Positions 9,761-19,531 of a DNA stretch of 64,000 nt are shown here, one piece after another. The notes under the pieces were generated by a model. It was not told the origin of the DNA. It did no database searches and saw only the letters and a program-made list of their open reading frames with translations. Source of the DNA: Flavobacterium lacustre. Lineage in GTDB: Bacteria; Bacteroidota; Bacteroidia; Flavobacteriales; Flavobacteriaceae. The stretch covers positions 3,286,001-3,350,000 of the forward strand of contig NZ_CP114882.2 in assembly GCF_027474525.2 (NCBI RefSeq), read 5' to 3'. The translations under genes were made by a program, and so were the position numbers. Each line of letters opens with the position of its first letter. Position 1 is the stretch's first letter.

Positions 9761-9792
9761 AGCCCGAATGTTATCATTCGGGTTTTTTTATT
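9761..9792 (+). terminator. Intrinsic terminator
   Basis: 10-bp stem (9761-9770 with 9775-9784, one wobble), TTAT loop, T run. Confidence 0.85.
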
Positions 9793-9865
9793 GGATTATC
9801 ACAAATTGTTGCTTTTTTTAAAATAAATAAAATCTTATAAAAGGCCAAGCAGTATTATTTTTTTA

Positions 9866-9873
9866 TAAATTTG
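9866..9873 (+). promoter_or_regulatory. -7 promoter element deciding the response-regulator start
   Basis: TAAATTTG ends one base before an in-frame ATG at 9875. Transcription would begin around 9878-9880, so that ATG would not be in the transcript and the ATG at 9890 is favoured. Confidence 0.5.
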
Positions 9874-9889
9874 GATGGAAGAAAAAATT

Positions 9890-10549
9890 ATGGCCCCAAA
9901 AATTAAAATCCATCTGGCAGACGACCATCAAGTACTTATTGATGGGATGCGGTTTTTACTGCATACCGTTTCGGATTTTGAAGTAGTAGGGTATTCTTTA
10001 AATGGCCGCGATCTTTTTGACCATGTTATTTCCAATCAAACCGATATTCTCATCATGGACATCAGCATGCCCGAAAAAGACGGTATTGCTGTACTTAAAG
10101 AATTCAAACAAAAAGGATTTCCCTGCAAAGTAATTATCTTGTCCAGTTATGATGATTTAAAACTAATTAAAGAAGTCATGAAATTGGGCTCCAATGGCTA
10201 CCTGACCAAAAAATGCGCCGGAGAAAATATAGTTGAAGCTATTCGTGCGGTTTCTAATGGTGAAGATTATTTTTGCAAATCCGTTCGAGAAAAAATATTC
10301 AATTCTGCCACAAAAAACAATCCAAAGTTAAACAAACACAAACCCGTTGATAATTCCATTTTAACCGATCGGGAATTAGAGATTATCACCTTAATTTCAT
10401 TAGAATATAGCGGAAAAGAAATCAGCGAATATTTATTTATCAGTACCAATACCGTTGAAACCCATCGTAAAAACATTATGAAAAAACTGCATCTCAAAAA
10501 CACCATCAGTCTGGTAAAATATGCGTTGAGAAATAATTTAATAAAATAA
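9890..10549 (+). CDS. NarL/LuxR-family response regulator
   Basis: A 219-aa two-component regulator. The receiver domain has the acidic pair D11/D12 and phosphoacceptor D57 (ILIMDISMPEKDG), followed by a LuxR-type helix-turn-helix (LTDRELEIITLISLEYSGKE...STNTVETHRKNIMKKL). The ATG at 9890 was preferred over 9875 because a TAAATTTG -7 element ends at 9873. The cognate kinase follows after 28 bp in the same direction, so the two form an operon. Confidence 0.9.
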   Translation: MAPKIKIHLADDHQVLIDGMRFLLHTVSDFEVVGYSLNGRDLFDHVISNQTDILIMDISMPEKDGIAVLKEFKQKGFPCKVIILSSYDDLKLIKEVMKLGSNGYLTKKCAGENIVEAIRAVSNGEDYFCKSVREKIFNSATKNNPKLNKHKPVDNSILTDRELEIITLISLEYSGKEISEYLFISTNTVETHRKNIMKKLHLKNTISLVKYALRNNLIK

Positions 10550-10577
10550 CAATTTCTGTTGTAAAAGCCCTCCTTTT

Positions 10578-12269
10578 ATGCCCAAAAGTCTCTTTTTTTC
10601 ATTCTTGTTGCCACTACTCTATATTTGTAGTCCCTCCGCTTTTGCACAAGAAAAAACACCTTCGTTTGCTCTTATTACACAAGAAGTAAAAGAGGCAAAA
10701 ATACTCATGAAAGCGGGAAGTTTTGAAAAATCATTAGTCCAATCAAGACTCGCTTTACGGCATGCAATTGCCATTAAAGACGATAATCTTATTGCCTCTT
10801 CCTACCACACGATAGCTGCCAATTTTGATGAGTTGTCTGAATATGAAAAAGCATTTTACTATTACAACAAAGGCTTAATTTATGCCAACAAAACCAACAA
10901 TGATGTCTTGAAAAACTGGATTTATAATAATCTAGGAAACATTTATTGTTTTGATAAAAAGCAGTATGAAAAGGGAATTTTTTATTATAAAAAGTCCTTG
11001 GCTTACAGCAAAAAAATAAACGACCCCAGCCAAGTAGTCTTTACAAAACTCAATATTGCATGGGCCTATTTTGATATTGGTCAATTTGGGAAAGGCTACC
11101 CCTATTTAAAACACATCAATTTGCACCATAAAAAATATGGAGATTCCTCAACTATTGTGGCACTAAACATGCTAAACGGCATGTACTATTCCTATAAAAA
11201 CGACACTAAAAAAGCCCATTCCTTTTTTCAGAACGCTATAAAACTAGGGAACGAAGGCACCGAAAAATCCGATTTGTCCTATTCCCACCAAGAATATTCT
11301 AAATTTTTATTAAAAAACGGAGATTATAAAAAGGCTTATGAAAACCTTGACATATATAATGCCCTGACCTCAGCACTCAATGACGAAGAAAAACTAAAGA
11401 AAGTTAATGTTGCCGGCATCAATCTGGAAATAGACGAATATAAAAGAGAAATCGAAAAAATCGAATCGGAATACAAATCCAAGCAACGCATTTTATTACG
11501 GGAACAAGCCTTGAATAAAAGAATTGTTATTGTTGTTATTTCATTATTTATTGTCAGTATCATTCTGTTTTATTTCTTATTTCAAAATACCAATCTGAAA
11601 CAAAAAAACAGACTCAACAGCATTAAAAGTAAGATTCAGCAAAACGTCATCAACGCCTCTATCACCGGACAGGAAATGGAACGCAAAAAAATCGCTACTT
11701 TTTTACATGACAACATTAGCGCCTTACTGTCGTCGGCGGGTTTGCATCTGAATGTTTTTGCTACAAATACCAAGAACGGCTGTCAGGAAATTTCTAAAAC
11801 CATTGCCCTTTTAGAAGAAGCACATGATAAAGTTCGTGATTTGTCACACGAGCTTTTGCCCGTACTTTTGGCGCGATTTGGATTGTTGTATGCTTTACAG
11901 GATTTGTGCGAGAAAAATTCTAATTCCAATATTCTTTTTGAATATGAAAGTGACATTGCTATCACCAAAAGATACTCGGAAGAATTTGAAATGAAAATTT
12001 ATTTCATCACCACCGAACTCCTCAATAACATCATCAAACACAGTGAAGCTACCCTTGCCAAAGTGATTATCAAAGAGCAAAACAGCTTGTTACACATTCA
12101 AGTTTATGACAACGGAAATGGTTTTGACACTAATTTAAACCACATTGAAGGTTTTGGCATCACCCAAATAAGAGCCCGAGTTGATACAATGAAAGGGCTT
12201 TTCTTCATTAATTCTAAAGTAGGAACAGGAACGACGATAACGATAGATGTGCCTATTTTTGAGTCTTAG
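10578..12269 (+). CDS. TPR-containing sensor histidine kinase (HisKA_3 type)
   Basis: A 563-aa kinase partnering the preceding regulator. Signal peptide (residues 1-23), a periplasmic array of TPR-like helix pairs (about 30-280), a coiled coil, one membrane span (residues ~315-335), then the HisKA_3 dimerisation domain with EMERKKIATFLHDN (phosphorylated His near 377). The ATPase domain has ELLNNIIKHSEA, DNGNGFD and GFGITQIRARV. Typical flavobacterial NarL-type kinase; the ligand is unknown. It ends 4 bp from the stop of the convergent phosphoesterase gene. Confidence 0.92.
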   Translation: MPKSLFFSFLLPLLYICSPSAFAQEKTPSFALITQEVKEAKILMKAGSFEKSLVQSRLALRHAIAIKDDNLIASSYHTIAANFDELSEYEKAFYYYNKGLIYANKTNNDVLKNWIYNNLGNIYCFDKKQYEKGIFYYKKSLAYSKKINDPSQVVFTKLNIAWAYFDIGQFGKGYPYLKHINLHHKKYGDSSTIVALNMLNGMYYSYKNDTKKAHSFFQNAIKLGNEGTEKSDLSYSHQEYSKFLLKNGDYKKAYENLDIYNALTSALNDEEKLKKVNVAGINLEIDEYKREIEKIESEYKSKQRILLREQALNKRIVIVVISLFIVSIILFYFLFQNTNLKQKNRLNSIKSKIQQNVINASITGQEMERKKIATFLHDNISALLSSAGLHLNVFATNTKNGCQEISKTIALLEEAHDKVRDLSHELLPVLLARFGLLYALQDLCEKNSNSNILFEYESDIAITKRYSEEFEMKIYFITTELLNNIIKHSEATLAKVIIKEQNSLLHIQVYDNGNGFDTNLNHIEGFGITQIRARVDTMKGLFFINSKVGTGTTITIDVPIFES

Positions 12270-12273
12270 CTAA

Positions 12274-12771
12274 TTATCCTTTTTTTCCGATTTCAACAAT
12301 TTCTAAGTCCTTTATTTTATCCCCATCAATAACAAAACGCAACATCGTACGCACTTGATGGAAACCACTAATTCCTGCCGCACCGGGATTCATGTGCAAC
12401 AAATTGTGCTTTTTATCAAATATTACTTTCAGAATATGGGAATGGCCGCAGATGAATAATTTCGGGGGATTCGCCTCCAGTTCAGCACGGACAGCGGGAT
12501 TGTATTTTCCGGGATAACCACCAATGTGCGTCATCCAGACCGCTACTCCTTCGCATAAAAACCGTTGGTGCAACGGAAATTCCAAACGAGCTTGGGCGTC
12601 ATCAATATTACCATACACACAACGCAATGGTTTTAGTTTTTTAATGGTATCGGTAACCTTTAAATCGCCAATATCGCCGGCATGCCAAACTTCGTCTGCT
12701 TGTGCAACGTATTTCAAAATCGTATCGTCAATATGGCTGTGGGTATCGGAAAGGAGCAGTATTTTTTTCAT
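12274..12771 (-). CDS. Metallophosphoesterase, YfcE/MJ0936 family
   Basis: A 165-aa calcineurin-like phosphodiesterase. The chosen ATG at 12771 gives the standard N-terminus MKKILLLSDTHSH; the frame runs 32 codons further upstream but those residues do not fit the family. Metal-binding motifs are visible: DTHSH, WHAGDIGD, VYGNIDD, ICGHSH and HMNPG. Cytosolic; substrate not predictable. No terminator separates it from the convergent kinase gene. Confidence 0.9.
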   Translation of the reverse strand: MKKILLLSDTHSHIDDTILKYVAQADEVWHAGDIGDLKVTDTIKKLKPLRCVYGNIDDAQARLEFPLHQRFLCEGVAVWMTHIGGYPGKYNPAVRAELEANPPKLFICGHSHILKVIFDKKHNLLHMNPGAAGISGFHQVRTMLRFVIDGDKIKDLEIVEIGKKG

Positions 12772-12932
12772 GTAAAACCGGATTCGTCTTTGTCTTTTTT
12801 TTGCATCTAAAAAACGAAGCGACAAAGATAAATAATGTTGTCTGTTCCCTGCCGCATTTGTCACCAAAGTTTCAAAATAGAAATTATAAAAACTTTAAAA
12901 CACAAGTAGTCCCAAACGACAAACATTCTTTG

Positions 12933-12940
12933 TAAATTTG
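12933..12940 (+). promoter_or_regulatory. -7 promoter element for truA
   Basis: TAAATTTG (TAnnTTTG) in the divergent spacer, about 68 bp before the truA start codon. Confidence 0.5.
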
Positions 12941-13007
12941 CCGCTTTAATTATGCAAACCCGATTCGTTCTGAAACTAATTCTGAACTGAAATCTAAAAA
13001 ACTAAAC

Positions 13008-13745
13008 TTGAGGTATTTTATACAATTAGCATACAACGGAACCCATTATCACGGCTGGCAATACCAACCTAATGCTTCGTCTGTGCAGGAAACCCTGAAC
13101 AAGGCTTTTTCGGTTGTATTGAATACCGAGATTAATCTTATGGGAGCCGGGCGCACTGACACCGGGGTTCATGCTAAGGAAATGTATGCCCATTTTGATT
13201 TAGATATGCCTTTTGATATTCCGAATTTAGTACACAAACTCAATTCCTATTTACCAAAAGACATTGTGATTTATGCTGTTTTTCCAGTTTCTGATGAAGC
13301 GCATACCCGATTTGACGCAACCAAAAGAACCTATGAATACCATATCAATACGTTTAAAAACCCTTTTTCGCAGGAACAAAGCTGGTATTTCCATCAACCG
13401 CTAGATGTGGAATTGATGAATGAGGCAGCTCAATTATTACTGAATCACACCGATTTTCAATGTTTTTCGAAAGTGAATACCGATGTAAACACTTTTGACT
13501 GTACTATTTTTGAAGCCTATTGGAAACAAGAAAAAGACAGCCTTATTTTCACGATTTCGGCCAATCGTTTCTTGCGCAATATGGTACGTGCCATTGTGGG
13601 CACTTTAGTCAACATTGGTTTACACAAAATTACATTGGCCGATTTTGAAGCTATTATAGAAAGTAAAAACAGAGATAAAGCCGGATTTTCGGTACCGGCA
13701 CATGGATTGTATCTGACTAAAATAGCATACGATTATTTGAAGTAG
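13008..13745 (+). CDS. truA: tRNA pseudouridine synthase A
   Basis: Makes pseudouridine at positions 38-40 of tRNA anticodon stems. 245 aa, full length for the family. The catalytic Asp is in GAGRTDTGVHA, and RFDATKRTYEYHI and FLRNMVRAIVGTLVNIG are the other family blocks. The start is a TTG: translation gives MRYFIQLAYNGTHYHGWQ, the usual TruA N-terminus, and no ATG lies close by. Confidence 0.96.
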   Translation: MRYFIQLAYNGTHYHGWQYQPNASSVQETLNKAFSVVLNTEINLMGAGRTDTGVHAKEMYAHFDLDMPFDIPNLVHKLNSYLPKDIVIYAVFPVSDEAHTRFDATKRTYEYHINTFKNPFSQEQSWYFHQPLDVELMNEAAQLLLNHTDFQCFSKVNTDVNTFDCTIFEAYWKQEKDSLIFTISANRFLRNMVRAIVGTLVNIGLHKITLADFEAIIESKNRDKAGFSVPAHGLYLTKIAYDYLK

Positions 13746-13750
13746 GTGAT

Positions 13751-13813
13751 GGGTGTTGGGTTTTGGGTGATGGGTTTTGGGTGATGGGTGTTGGGTGTTG
13801 GGTGTTGGGTTTT
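13751..13813 (+). repeat. Heptanucleotide array, GGGTNNT x9
   Basis: Nine adjoining 7-bp units (GGGTGTT, GGGTTTT, GGGTGAT variants) start 5 bp after the truA stop. The same family recurs after the next gene. Confidence 0.9.
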
Positions 13814-13981
13814 AGATTAAAGATTGCAGGAAATAAATTAGAGATAAAAAAAATAGAATTATAATTCAAAATAGCCCTGATAGCAGTGAAAATCCTTTTA
13901 TGTTTTTTCTTTAAAAACATAAAAGATTGCAACGGATAGCAGGAATAAGCTCCTGAATAGAATCAGGATAAATATAAAAAA

Positions 13982-15736
13982 ATGAAAGCAAAAGCATTCG
14001 ATACCCGATTATTCAAACGAATATTACACTATACGAAACCTTACCAATGGCGGTTTAGAGGTGTCATTATTTTCGCCATCTCCTTGTCCGTTTTTGCGGC
14101 TTTACGTCCTTATTTGTTGAAACAAACGGTTGATGGATATATCAAAACCCATGATCAATATGGGCTTTTGTTGTATGTGATTTTGATGGGAATTGTACTT
14201 TTGGCGGAAGTCTTTTCGCAATTTTACTTTGTGTTTTGGGCCAACTGGCTTGGTCAGGATATTGTGAAAGATATTCGAACCAAATTGTTTCGTCATATTT
14301 TAAGTTTCCGAATGAAATATTTCGATTTGGTTCCGGTGGGACAATTGGTTACCCGTTCGGTTTCGGATATTGAGTCGATTGCGCGGATTTTCAGCCAAGG
14401 ATTATTTATGATTATCAGTGACTTGATGAAAATGTTAGTCGTACTGATTTTTATGTTTTACATGAACTGGAAACTGACTTGGATTGTAATTGTTGCAATG
14501 CCCATTCTGGTTTTCTTTACCCGAATATTCCAAAAAAAGATGCAAGTGGCGTTTGAGGAAGTGCGTACACAAATTGCGAATATGAATTCGTTTGTGCAGG
14601 AACGCGTTACGGGAATGAAGATTGTTCAGCTCTTTAACCGCGAAGATATTGAGTTCGAAAAATTCAAAGAAATCAACGATAAACACAAAAAAGCGTGGAT
14701 AAAAACTATTCTTTATAACTCTATCTTCTTCCCTATTGCCGATATTATTTCGTCTTTAACTTTAGGTTTTATTGTCCTTTACGGAGGTTTCAAGATTTTG
14801 AACGGAGATAATTTCACAAGTTTCGGGGATTTGTTTTCTTATACGATGTTCATCGGAATGTTATTTAATCCGTTGCGTCAGATTGCGGATAAATTCAACG
14901 AAATGCAACTGGGTATGATTGCTGCGAACCGTGTTTTTGATATATTAGACACCCAAGATCAAATTCAGGATACCGGAACTATTGAAGCTCCCATTTTTGA
15001 AGGAGACATCCAATTTGAAGCGGTACGATTTGGTTATATTCCGGATGAAGAAGTTATAAAAGGAATTGATTTAGAAGTCAAAGCCGGACAAACTATTGCT
15101 ATTGTGGGATCGACCGGTGCCGGAAAATCAACGATTATCAATTTGCTGAATCGTTTTTATGAAATTAAAAGTGGTGCTATTTACATCGATAATCACAATA
15201 TCGAAAATTACACCTTGGGTTCCTTACGCCTGCAAATTGCGGTGGTATTACAAGATGTTTTTCTTTTTGCCGATACGATTTTCAATAATATTACCCTGAA
15301 CAATTCGGCTATTTCACGCGAAGAAGTTTTGGCAGCAGCCCAAAAAATCGGGGTTCATGATTTTATTATGAGTTTACCGGATAATTATGATTTTGATGTC
15401 AAAGAACGTGGTGTCATGTTATCGTCCGGGCAACGCCAATTGATTGCTTTTTTACGGGCTTATGTCAGCAATCCGAGTATTTTAATTCTGGATGAAGCCA
15501 CCTCATCGATCGATACGTATTCTGAAGAACTGATTCAGCGTGCAACCGAAACCATTACAAAAGGCCGAACATCGATTGTTATTGCACATCGTTTAGCAAC
15601 AATTGTCAATGCAGATAAAATTGTCGTGATGGATAAAGGGTTAATTGTAGAACAAGGAACGCACCAAGAATTAATCAATAAAGAAACCGGCTATTATAAA
15701 AACTTGTATGATTCGCAGTTTTCGGTAGCGAATTAG
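13982..15736 (+). CDS. ABC transporter, fused permease/ATPase (MsbA/MdlB type)
   Basis: A 584-aa exporter half-transporter that would work as a homodimer. Six membrane helices span residues ~20-320. The nucleotide-binding domain has Walker A GSTGAGKST (about residue 375), a Q-loop VLQDVFLFADT, the signature LSSGQRQ, Walker B ILILDEATSSID and H-loop AHRL. Substrate unknown; lipid-exporter-like. Both flanking spacers hold GGGT heptamer arrays. Confidence 0.92.
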   Translation: MKAKAFDTRLFKRILHYTKPYQWRFRGVIIFAISLSVFAALRPYLLKQTVDGYIKTHDQYGLLLYVILMGIVLLAEVFSQFYFVFWANWLGQDIVKDIRTKLFRHILSFRMKYFDLVPVGQLVTRSVSDIESIARIFSQGLFMIISDLMKMLVVLIFMFYMNWKLTWIVIVAMPILVFFTRIFQKKMQVAFEEVRTQIANMNSFVQERVTGMKIVQLFNREDIEFEKFKEINDKHKKAWIKTILYNSIFFPIADIISSLTLGFIVLYGGFKILNGDNFTSFGDLFSYTMFIGMLFNPLRQIADKFNEMQLGMIAANRVFDILDTQDQIQDTGTIEAPIFEGDIQFEAVRFGYIPDEEVIKGIDLEVKAGQTIAIVGSTGAGKSTIINLLNRFYEIKSGAIYIDNHNIENYTLGSLRLQIAVVLQDVFLFADTIFNNITLNNSAISREEVLAAAQKIGVHDFIMSLPDNYDFDVKERGVMLSSGQRQLIAFLRAYVSNPSILILDEATSSIDTYSEELIQRATETITKGRTSIVIAHRLATIVNADKIVVMDKGLIVEQGTHQELINKETGYYKNLYDSQFSVAN

Positions 15737-15753
15737 GTTTTTTTTGGGGAGCT

Positions 15754-15823
15754 GGGTTTTGGGTGTTGGGTGTTGGGTGTTGGGTGTTGGGTTTTGGGTT
15801 TTGGGTGTTGGGTGTTGGGTTAT
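15754..15823 (+). repeat. Heptanucleotide array, GGGTKTT x10
   Basis: Ten contiguous 7-bp units (GGGTTTT or GGGTGTT, last one GGGTTAT), starting 18 bp after the ABC transporter stop. Confidence 0.9.
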
Positions 15824-15984
15824 TATGTTTAAAAATCTGGAATTACACGAGTGCCGATTGTTTAAAAAAATAAGGGAATGCTGAAAATTTGTTAGTTTAC
15901 CACTTTATTAGTTTGAAACTTTCTCAAAACAGAATAAATCCTTAAATTCGCCAAATCAATTAATTTAGAAAAAATTATATAACA

Positions 15985-17373
15985 ATGAAATACGATATTA
16001 TAGTTTTAGGAAGTGGTCCCGGAGGATATGTTACTGCTATCAGAGCCTCACAATTGGGTTTTAAAGTAGCCGTAATCGAAAAAGAAAATTTAGGCGGTGT
16101 TTGTTTGAACTGGGGTTGTATCCCTACGAAAGCATTACTAAAATCAGCTCAGGTTTTTGATTATCTAAAACACGCTTCTGATTACGGATTGACTGTTTCT
16201 GAATTTGACAAAGACTTTTCTGCGGTAGTAAATCGTAGTAGAGGTGTTGCAGAAGGAATGAGCAAAGGAGTTCAATTCTTGATGAAAAAAAATAAAATCG
16301 ACGTTATTGATGGTTTTGGAAAACTAAAACCAGGTAAAAAATTAGACGTTACCGATGCAGCCGGAAAAGTAACCGAATATAGTGCTGATCACATCATTGT
16401 AGCAACCGGAGCGCGTTCCCGTGAATTACCGAACTTGCCACAAGACGGCGTAAAAGTAATTGGATACCGTCAAGCAATGACTTTACCAACACAACCTAAA
16501 TCAATGATTATTGTTGGTTCCGGAGCGATTGGAGTAGAATTTGCGCATTTCTACAACTCTATGGGAACAGATGTTACCATTGTAGAATTCATGCCAAACA
16601 TTGTTCCTGTTGAAGACGAAGACATCTCAAAACAAATGGAGCGTTCTTTGAAAAAAGCAGGTATCAAAATCATGACTAATTCTTCTGTAGAGCGAATTGA
16701 TACTACCGGAGCAGGTGTAAAAGCTTTTGTGAAAACATCCAAAGGAGAAGAAGTTCTGGAAGCTGATATTTTACTTTCGGCAGTTGGAATCAAAACTAAC
16801 ATCGAAAACATCGGATTAGAAGAAGTAGGAATTGCTACTGACAGAGATAAAATTTTAGTAAACGCTTACAATGCCACTAATATTCCTGGTTATTATGCTA
16901 TTGGTGATGTTACACCAGGACAAGCATTGGCTCACGTCGCTTCGGCTGAAGGAATCAACTGTGTAGAAAAAATTGCAGGATTGCATGTAGAACCTATCGA
17001 TTACGGAAACGTACCGGGTTGTACTTATGCTACTCCAGAAATTGCTTCTGTAGGTTTAACTGAAAAACAAGCGAAAGAAAAAGGATACGAATTAAAAATT
17101 GGTAAATTCCCATTCTCTGCTTCAGGAAAAGCAAAAGCTGCCGGAACTCCTGATGGTTTTGTAAAAGTAATTTTTGATGCAAAATATGGCGAATGGTTAG
17201 GATGTCACATGATTGGTGCCGGAGTTACTGATATGATTGCTGAGGCAGTTGTAGCCCGTAAACTGGAAACTACAGGACACGAAATCCTTAAATCAATTCA
17301 CCCGCACCCAACCATGAGCGAAGCTGTTATGGAAGCTGTGGCTGATGCCTATGGTGAAGTAATTCACTTGTAA
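15985..17373 (+). CDS. lpdA: Dihydrolipoyl dehydrogenase (E3)
   Basis: FAD-dependent E3 subunit of 2-oxoacid dehydrogenase complexes; reoxidises dihydrolipoamide with NAD+. 462 aa, typical length. FAD-binding GSGPGGYVTAIRA at the N-terminus, redox-active disulfide GGVCLNWGCIPTKALLKS, NAD-binding GSGAIGVEFAHF, and the C-terminal catalytic HPHPTMSEAVMEA. Single gene with its own terminator. Confidence 0.97.
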   Translation: MKYDIIVLGSGPGGYVTAIRASQLGFKVAVIEKENLGGVCLNWGCIPTKALLKSAQVFDYLKHASDYGLTVSEFDKDFSAVVNRSRGVAEGMSKGVQFLMKKNKIDVIDGFGKLKPGKKLDVTDAAGKVTEYSADHIIVATGARSRELPNLPQDGVKVIGYRQAMTLPTQPKSMIIVGSGAIGVEFAHFYNSMGTDVTIVEFMPNIVPVEDEDISKQMERSLKKAGIKIMTNSSVERIDTTGAGVKAFVKTSKGEEVLEADILLSAVGIKTNIENIGLEEVGIATDRDKILVNAYNATNIPGYYAIGDVTPGQALAHVASAEGINCVEKIAGLHVEPIDYGNVPGCTYATPEIASVGLTEKQAKEKGYELKIGKFPFSASGKAKAAGTPDGFVKVIFDAKYGEWLGCHMIGAGVTDMIAEAVVARKLETTGHEILKSIHPHPTMSEAVMEAVADAYGEVIHL

Positions 17374-17416
17374 ATAAATCAAGCAGACCGTTTCCAGACG
17401 AAACTGCCTATATATT

Positions 17417-17464
17417 AATCCGTTTAGTTCCGTTGCAACACGAGACTAAACGGATTTTTTTTGG
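17417..17464 (+). terminator. Intrinsic terminator after lpdA
   Basis: Perfect 12-bp stem (17417-17428 with 17445-17456), 16-nt loop, long T run. Confidence 0.9.
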
Positions 17465-17497
17465 TTCATATTACCCTTCCGTAAAAAAAATGATTGC

Positions 17498-17530
17498 TTG
17501 TATATAAAACCCATTAATTTGCTATATTTG
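17498..17530 (+). promoter_or_regulatory. Flavobacterial promoter for the lipocalin-like lipoprotein
   Basis: -33 TTG at 17498-17500 and -7 TATATTTG at 17523-17530 with a 22-bp spacer match the known consensus. Confidence 0.6.
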
Positions 17531-17601
17531 ATTATTAGATAAATTTTTTGCAAAAGCCCCAATCTCATTTATCCATTTTTTTTAATTTTAAAATATTGGT
17601 T

Positions 17602-18060
17602 ATGAAACTTTTAAAAAAATTTACCCCAGCAGTATTTGCCCTCCTTTTTGTTACTTTGTATGCTTGTGATTGCGGCGACGAAAGTCCAACAACCATATAC
17701 AGCAGCAGTAAAATTAACACTATAGTAACCGGAACAGTCTGGAAAGTCAGTCAATACTCGGAAGCCAATTCGGATAAAACCAGCAATTATAACGGCTATA
17801 CCTTTAGTTTTACGAATACCGTCCTGACCGCAAGCAATGGAGACCAAACAGCTTCCGCAAATTGGTCGGTTACCGACAGTAATCCCACAGCCGATTTGAT
17901 TTCCGATTTAAATTTCACGCTGGATTTTAGCACTCCCGCACTGTTTTCGGTATGGAGTGCCGATTGGCAAATCATACAAAAGTCCAGTACACAAATCAAA
18001 TTGAAAAACGAAAACAGCAGCACCGGAGCCATTCGATATTTGACTTTTGCTAAAAACTAA
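17602..18060 (+). CDS. Lipocalin-like lipoprotein
   Basis: A 152-aa protein. The ATG at 17602 opens a lipoprotein signal (MKLLKKFTPAVFALLFVTLYAC); an upstream TTG-type start would bury it. The mature domain (TVWKVSQYSEAN...YNGYTFSFTN...ANWSVTD...LTFAKN) has the beta-strand pattern of lipocalin-like lipoproteins frequent in flavobacteria. Function unknown. Promoter visible ~70 bp upstream. Confidence 0.75.
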   Translation: MKLLKKFTPAVFALLFVTLYACDCGDESPTTIYSSSKINTIVTGTVWKVSQYSEANSDKTSNYNGYTFSFTNTVLTASNGDQTASANWSVTDSNPTADLISDLNFTLDFSTPALFSVWSADWQIIQKSSTQIKLKNENSSTGAIRYLTFAKN

Positions 18061-18239
18061 ATGTTACTTTTGACCAATTCGTATTTAAAAAAAAACGACA
18101 GCCTTTTGGCGAAAGCCAAAACCAAATCAAGGTTTAGAACAAACTGCAATTTTGAACACTTTACCATTTATTTATAAGCTGTTCCTTTTGTAGATTGTGA
18201 ATTCTGAACTATATTTACTATCAAATAAAAAAAAGTCTC

Positions 18240-19154
18240 ATGCGATACAACACTATATTAGAAACCATTGGCAACACGCCACATGTAAAAATCAATAAAT
18301 TATTTGGTACTACACACAACGTTTGGATGAAACTCGAACGAACCAATCCCGGAGCCAGCATTAAGGACCGAATCGCTTTGGCGATGATTGAAGATGCCGA
18401 GCAAAAAGGATTGTTGCAAAAAGACAGTACCATAATCGAAGCCACATCCGGAAACACCGGAATAGGTCTTGCCATGGTCGCTGCGGTCAAAGGCTACCGA
18501 TTAATCTTAGTCATGCCCGAATCCATGTCGGTTGAAAGAAGACGATTAATGAGCATTTACGGTGCCGAATTTGTACTGACTCCCCGTGAAAAAGGAATGA
18601 AAGGCGCTCTCGAAAAAGCACAGGAATTGACTACCGAAATCCCTCATGCTTGGTCGCCCCTACAATTTGAGAATCCGGCTAATATTGAAATCCACAAAGC
18701 AACCACTGCGCAAGAAATCATACAAGCCTTTCCTGACGGGTTAGACTATTTGATCACCGGCGTAGGAACCGGCGGACACATAACTGGTTGTGCCGAAATC
18801 CTCAAAGCGCATTATCCCAACCTCAAAGTATTTGCCGTAGAGCCGGAAGCTTCACCCGTAATCAGTGGCGGTTCCCCAGCTCCGCACCCCATACAAGGGA
18901 TTGGCGCCGGATTTATCCCAACCAATCTCCACACATCCGTTTTAGACGGAGCCATACAAGTGAGCAAAGACGACGCTTATGCTTACACCCAAAGAGCCGC
19001 CAAAGAAGAAGGAATCCTACTCGGCATTTCATCTGGTGCCTCCTTAGCAGCAGTGGCAAAAAAACTAACTGAAATCCCTGCCAATGCTACCGTCCTAACC
19101 TTTTGTTACGACACCGGCGAACGCTATTTGAGCATCGAAGGTCTTTTTGAATAA
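18240..19154 (+). CDS. cysM: Cysteine synthase (CysK/CysM family)
   Basis: PLP enzyme joining O-acetylserine and sulfide to cysteine. 304 aa. [24 protein letters not shown] (PLP-binding Lys), [13 protein letters not shown] (substrate loop), [11 protein letters not shown] (phosphate-binding loop) and GISSGAS are all present. CysM rather than CysK is suggested by the length and the GASIKDR context, but the two are not fully separable here. Single gene followed by a terminator. Confidence 0.9.
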   Translation: MRYNTILETIGNTPHVKINKLFGTTHNVWMKLERTNPGASIKDRIALAMIEDAEQKGLLQKDSTIIEATSGNTGIGLAMVAAVKGYRLILVMPESMSVERRRLMSIYGAEFVLTPREKGMKGALEKAQELTTEIPHAWSPLQFENPANIEIHKATTAQEIIQAFPDGLDYLITGVGTGGHITGCAEILKAHYPNLKVFAVEPEASPVISGGSPAPHPIQGIGAGFIPTNLHTSVLDGAIQVSKDDAYAYTQRAAKEEGILLGISSGASLAAVAKKLTEIPANATVLTFCYDTGERYLSIEGLFE

Positions 19155-19180
19155 ATGCCTTTTGAACCCTCTTAAAATAC

Positions 19181-19214
19181 AAAACCGATTGTCGAAAGCC
19201 AGTCGGTTTTTTTA
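19181..19214 (+). terminator. Intrinsic terminator after the cysteine synthase gene
   Basis: 10-bp stem (19181-19190 with 19201-19210, one G.U), 10-nt loop, T run. Confidence 0.85.
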
Positions 19215-19376
19215 TGGCGTGCCCTTGTTGCCAAAACCCATAAATACACATCTACCCTATGCGGGCAACATGGTCAGGCTATCCGCTGTATCTTTTTCGT
19301 CAGCACGCATCTGCCCACCCAAACCGTCCAAAAGACGAAAAAGGATGCTGCTCCTATCCTTCACGCAAACAGTAAC
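19215..19376. repeat. Intergenic hairpin repeat (flavobacterial dispersed type)
   Basis: A gene-free stretch containing GGCGTGCCCTTG near one end, CTATCCGCTGTATC, a hairpin with 9-bp perfect arms TTTTTCGTC (19293-19301) and GACGAAAAA (19334-19342), then GGATGC and CACGC. The layout ATC-TTTTT-stem-AAAAA-GGAT is shared with 50616-50720. From memory, such blocks are scattered between genes in this phylum; that needs a genome search. Confidence 0.5.
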
Positions 19377-19470
19377 ACTACTAGTCCTGATTAATTTTTC
19401 ACCAAGCTGTATATGCAAGATTTTTTGTTTAATTTGTAAGAAAATTTTAATACATTTGAAAATCAATAAA

Positions 19471-19530
19471 GCGAAACAAACCTTCGCCAATCTACCCATT
19501 TTTGGGTGTATATGCGAAGGTTTGTTTCGC
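19471..19530. repeat. Perfect 17-bp inverted repeat next to the left attachment site
   Basis: GCGAAACAAACCTTCGC at 19471-19487 and its exact reverse complement at 19514-19530, 26-nt spacer holding a smaller ACCCA/TGGGT hairpin. There is no T run, so a terminator is less likely. It ends one base before the 14-bp direct repeat. Confidence 0.8.
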
Positions 19531-19531
19531 C

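Noticed and set aside
13717..13932. 71-codon minus-strand frame after truA
   Set aside because: Largely encodes the GGGT heptamer array (PTQHPTPI-type repeats); no start context.
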